A DNA stretch of 64,000 nucleotides from Buchnera aphidicola (Takecallis taiwana). Its GTDB lineage: Bacteria > Pseudomonadota > Gammaproteobacteria > Enterobacterales > Enterobacteriaceae. This document shows positions 61,561 to 64,000 of the stretch, piece by piece (the first letter of the stretch is position 1; every line of letters starts with the position of its first letter). The notes beneath the pieces were generated by a model. It worked only from the letters and a program-made list of their open reading frames with translations. It was not told the origin of the DNA and did no database searches. The stretch is taken from assembly GCF_039355125.1 (NCBI RefSeq), contig NZ_CP134979.1, positions 40,890-104,889 of the forward strand. Reading direction: 5' to 3'. The position numbers were made by a program, and so were the translations under genes.

Positions 61561-62376
61561 ATGTATAAAAATTTATTTAATAAATATATTCCTAAAAAAT
61601 ATTTAGGACAGCATTTTCTAAAAGATAAAAATATAGTAGATAAAATTATTACTTTTATTTACCCTAAAAAACAAGATATATTAGTTGAAATTGGTTCAGG
61701 GTTGGGAGCATTAACAAAACCAGTATGTAATTTCATTGATCATTTAGTGGTTATTGAAGTAGATTATGATTTATTATTATCTTTAAGAAAGTATAGTTTT
61801 TATAATAAATTAACATTGGTCAATAAAAATGTTATGCATGTTGATTTTAAAAAATTGTCTATTCAAAAAAAAAATATGTTACGTATTTTTGGTAATATTC
61901 CGTATAATATTTCAATACAGTTAATTTTATATTTAATACAATTTCGTCAATATATATTTGATATGAATTTTATGGTGCAAAAAGAAGTAGCAGATCGTTT
62001 GATTGCTTGCCCTGGTAATAAAAAATATGGCAGATTAAGTGTAATTGCTCAATCTTATTATACTATTGAAATTGCATTTAATATTACACCTCATGCTTTT
62101 TATCCCCAACCTAAAGTACATTCCAGTTTTATTAAAATTAAACCGAAATTTCCTGCGTTATATCCATGGCGTAAAATTCATATTTTAGAAAAAATCACGT
62201 GTTTAGCTTTTCAAAAAAGAAGAAAAATTCTGAAAAATAGTTTACTAAATATTATTGATACAAATAATCTTATGAAATTAAATATTAATCCTAATGTACG
62301 TGCGGAAAATATATCAGTACAAGAATATTGCAAAATTGCAAATTTTTTATTTAAATCAAAATATTTTATTACGTAA
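61561..62376 (+). CDS. rsmA: 16S rRNA adenine(1518/1519) dimethyltransferase
   Basis: Dimethylates two adenines of the 16S 3' hairpin during 30S maturation (KsgA). 271 residues (273 in E. coli). QHFLKDKNIVDKII, SAM motif I VEIGSGLGALTKPV, the acidic IEVDYDL, and the catalytic FGNIPYNIS are intact; the C-terminal domain has CLAFQKRRKILKNSL. Divergent from the DedA-family gene. Confidence 0.96.
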   Translation: MYKNLFNKYIPKKYLGQHFLKDKNIVDKIITFIYPKKQDILVEIGSGLGALTKPVCNFIDHLVVIEVDYDLLLSLRKYSFYNKLTLVNKNVMHVDFKKLSIQKKNMLRIFGNIPYNISIQLILYLIQFRQYIFDMNFMVQKEVADRLIACPGNKKYGRLSVIAQSYYTIEIAFNITPHAFYPQPKVHSSFIKIKPKFPALYPWRKIHILEKITCLAFQKRRKILKNSLLNIIDTNNLMKLNINPNVRAENISVQEYCKIANFLFKSKYFIT

Positions 62377-62713
62377 TTTACATATCGTTAATTAATCATG
62401 TGAATTCCATAATATACTGATTTTAAATTAGTTATATTCATTATGGCACTTAGTATGTATGAAGTAAGGATCTTAGAAAGATATAAGATTTAAGATCTGC
62501 GACTTGAGTTGATAATATATTTTTTATATATGTAACTATAATAATATATGTGAGGTTTATTTTTGTAGAATCAAGCTTGTTTTTTCTGTAATGTAATATA
62601 AATTATATAAATTATCATTGTGTACTATTTGTTATGTATATAAAAATTTATTATTGTAATTTTTTATATATTATATTTATTATAAAAAAGTATTTCGTAT
62701 GTATTAATAATAA
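62377..62713. other. interval between rsmA and carB
   Basis: 337 AT-rich bases between the convergent rsmA and carB. No open frame, tRNA or strong terminator. As I remember, related genomes carry apaH and folA near here; I see no readable remains. Confidence 0.5.
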
Positions 62714-64000
62714 TTATATATTTTGATTTAAGTCTTGTAATTTAATAATTTCTTTATACGGATTATGTTTTAATGATAGTATTGTAGCAAACGCTGCGTT
62801 AATTGTGGTATCATAGTTAATATTGTATATTAAAGCTAATGATCTCATATGTGTCAATTGTGTATTTTTTATACTGTCATCTGTTGTATCGATAATATAT
62901 GAATATTCATTATTTTTTAAGTGGTCTTGAATATTTGGACGGCCTTCATTAATTTTATTCACAATTCTAGTTTGTATGCCAGATTTTTGTAAAAAATTGT
63001 TTATTTCTACTGTTGTATCAATCTTAAATCCTGATTGAATTAACATAATAGCTAAATTCAGGACGTATTTTTTATCTGATTTTTTTATTGATAGTAAAAC
63101 TCGATTTATTGTTTTTATATTTGTATGTGATGCTAATTTCGCTTTTGAAAAAGCATAATGAAATGTTTTTCCAATACCCATAACTTCACCGGTAGAACGC
63201 ATTTCTGGTCCTAGTATTGGATCAACTCCTGAGAATTTATTAAATGGTAAAACAGCTTCTTTCACAGAAAAATGAGATAATTTGATTTGGGTATTATGAT
63301 ATTTTTGTTGTTTTAAAGTTTTTCCAATCATAACTTTAGCTGCAATTTTTGCTAATGGTATACCTGTGGCTTTAGATACAAATGGTATGGTGCGTGATGC
63401 TCGGGGGTTTACTTCTAAAATATATATTATATTATTTTTAATGGCCATTTGTACATTCATTAATCCTTTTACTGATAAGGCAAATGCTAGTTTCGTAACT
63501 TGATTTTTTATTTTATCTAAAGTACATTTTTGTAATGTATATGTTGGTAGTGAGCATGATGAATCTCCAGAATGAATACCTGCTTGCTCAATGTGCTCCA
63601 TAATACCTCCAATTAATACATGATTTGTATCACAAATAATATCAATATCGATTTCTGTAGCGTTTTCTAAATAATGATCCAATAATATTGGATTTTGTAA
63701 AGACGGCATTAAGATAGTTTCAAAATATTTTTTTAAGTCTTGTTCATGGTAGACAATTTTCATAGATCTGCCACCTAATACGTAAGATGGTCGAACCATA
63801 ATTGGATACTGAATAATATTGCTTGTTTCTATACCTTGTTGTACATTATAAATGGTAGCATTTTTTGGTTGCTCTAATTTTAATTGAGATACAATTTTTT
63901 GAAATTGATGTCTATCTTCTGCTTGATCAATATTGTTTGGATTTGTTCCAATAATCGGAACATGAAATTTTTGCAGTTGTTTTGCTAATTTTAAAGGCGT
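62714..64000 (-). CDS. carB: carbamoyl-phosphate synthase, large subunit (3' part)
   Basis: Makes carbamoyl phosphate for pyrimidine and arginine synthesis. 428 codons of the C-terminal part of a protein of about 1070; the frame is open to the window edge. Second ATP-grasp domain: [67 protein letters not shown], then the C-terminal allosteric MGS-like domain ([20 protein letters not shown]). Its carbamoyl phosphate would feed citrulline and then ArgG/ArgH if ornithine can be obtained. Confidence 0.96.
   Translation of the reverse strand, partial: TPLKLAKQLQKFHVPIIGTNPNNIDQAEDRHQFQKIVSQLKLEQPKNATIYNVQQGIETSNIIQYPIMVRPSYVLGGRSMKIVYHEQDLKKYFETILMPSLQNPILLDHYLENATEIDIDIICDTNHVLIGGIMEHIEQAGIHSGDSSCSLPTYTLQKCTLDKIKNQVTKLAFALSVKGLMNVQMAIKNNIIYILEVNPRASRTIPFVSKATGIPLAKIAAKVMIGKTLKQQKYHNTQIKLSHFSVKEAVLPFNKFSGVDPILGPEMRSTGEVMGIGKTFHYAFSKAKLASHTNIKTINRVLLSIKKSDKKYVLNLAIMLIQSGFKIDTTVEINNFLQKSGIQTRIVNKINEGRPNIQDHLKNNEYSYIIDTTDDSIKNTQLTHMRSLALIYNINYDTTINAAFATILSLKHNPYKEIIKLQDLNQNI

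Overview
The window is a very AT-rich, gene-dense chromosome piece from a reduced, host-restricted gammaproteobacterium. Protein similarity to E. coli counterparts, the gene order as I remember it for the genus (argBGH, rpoD-dnaG-rpsU, crr-ptsI-ptsH, ligA, gltX, fli cluster, rpmG-rpmB, tal-tkt-dapE-dapA-aroC, hisGDCBHAFI, gnd, metG, infC-rpmI-rplT-pheST, glyQS, carB), the many poly-A tracts and several genes caught in decay all point to Buchnera aphidicola, the obligate aphid endosymbiont. The host aphid cannot be named from this piece. No insertion sequence, prophage, CRISPR array or foreign-looking island was seen.

Layout. 1-3.3 kb: an argB pseudogene followed by intact argG and argH. 3.4-7.3 kb: the macromolecular synthesis operon rpsU-dnaG-rpoD on the minus strand. 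7.4-12 kb: tsaD, ribB and ptsH-ptsI-crr. 12.3-16 kb: ligA, tRNA-Lys, tRNA-Val and gltX. 16.2-23.3 kb: an eroded flagellar cluster with open fliF (tail lost), fliN, fused fliO-fliP, fliQ and fliR around about 3.3 kb of decayed fliG, fliI, fliM and unreadable sequence. 23.3-26 kb: rpmG, rpmB, ppa, rnpB and rsmI. 26-34 kb: fabB, tal, tkt, dapE, dapA and aroC. 34.3-45.4 kb: smrB, the complete histidine operon, gnd and metG. 45.4-50.6 kb: tilS, tRNA-Val(GAC), ribE, tyrS, sufA and aroH. 51-57 kb: a thrS reduced to its catalytic and anticodon-binding parts, then infC-rpmI-rplT-pheS-pheT. 57-64 kb: glyS, glyQ, rplY, a DedA-family membrane protein gene, rsmA and the 3' part of carB.

The genes fit nutritional provisioning: histidine is complete, lysine (dapA, dapE), the entry and exit of the common aromatic pathway (aroH, aroC), riboflavin (ribB, ribE) and the pentose phosphate steps that feed them (gnd, tal, tkt) are present. 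Arginine synthesis is split: ornithine synthesis is broken at argB while citrulline-to-arginine (argG, argH) and carB survive, which suggests an outside source of ornithine or citrulline.

I found no new multi-gene system. The strongest observations are: (1) a threonyl-tRNA synthetase that lost its TGS and editing domains, with the readable in-frame relic and the nonsense codon still visible upstream; (2) a metG whose real N-terminus is one base out of frame across a run of ten A; (3) loss of the FliG-binding tail of FliF together with decay of fliG, while the export-gate genes stay open; (4) a FliO-FliP fusion with an internal signal peptide; (5) the broken argB upstream of intact argGH; (6) the AUU start of infC kept behind a strong Shine-Dalgarno sequence.
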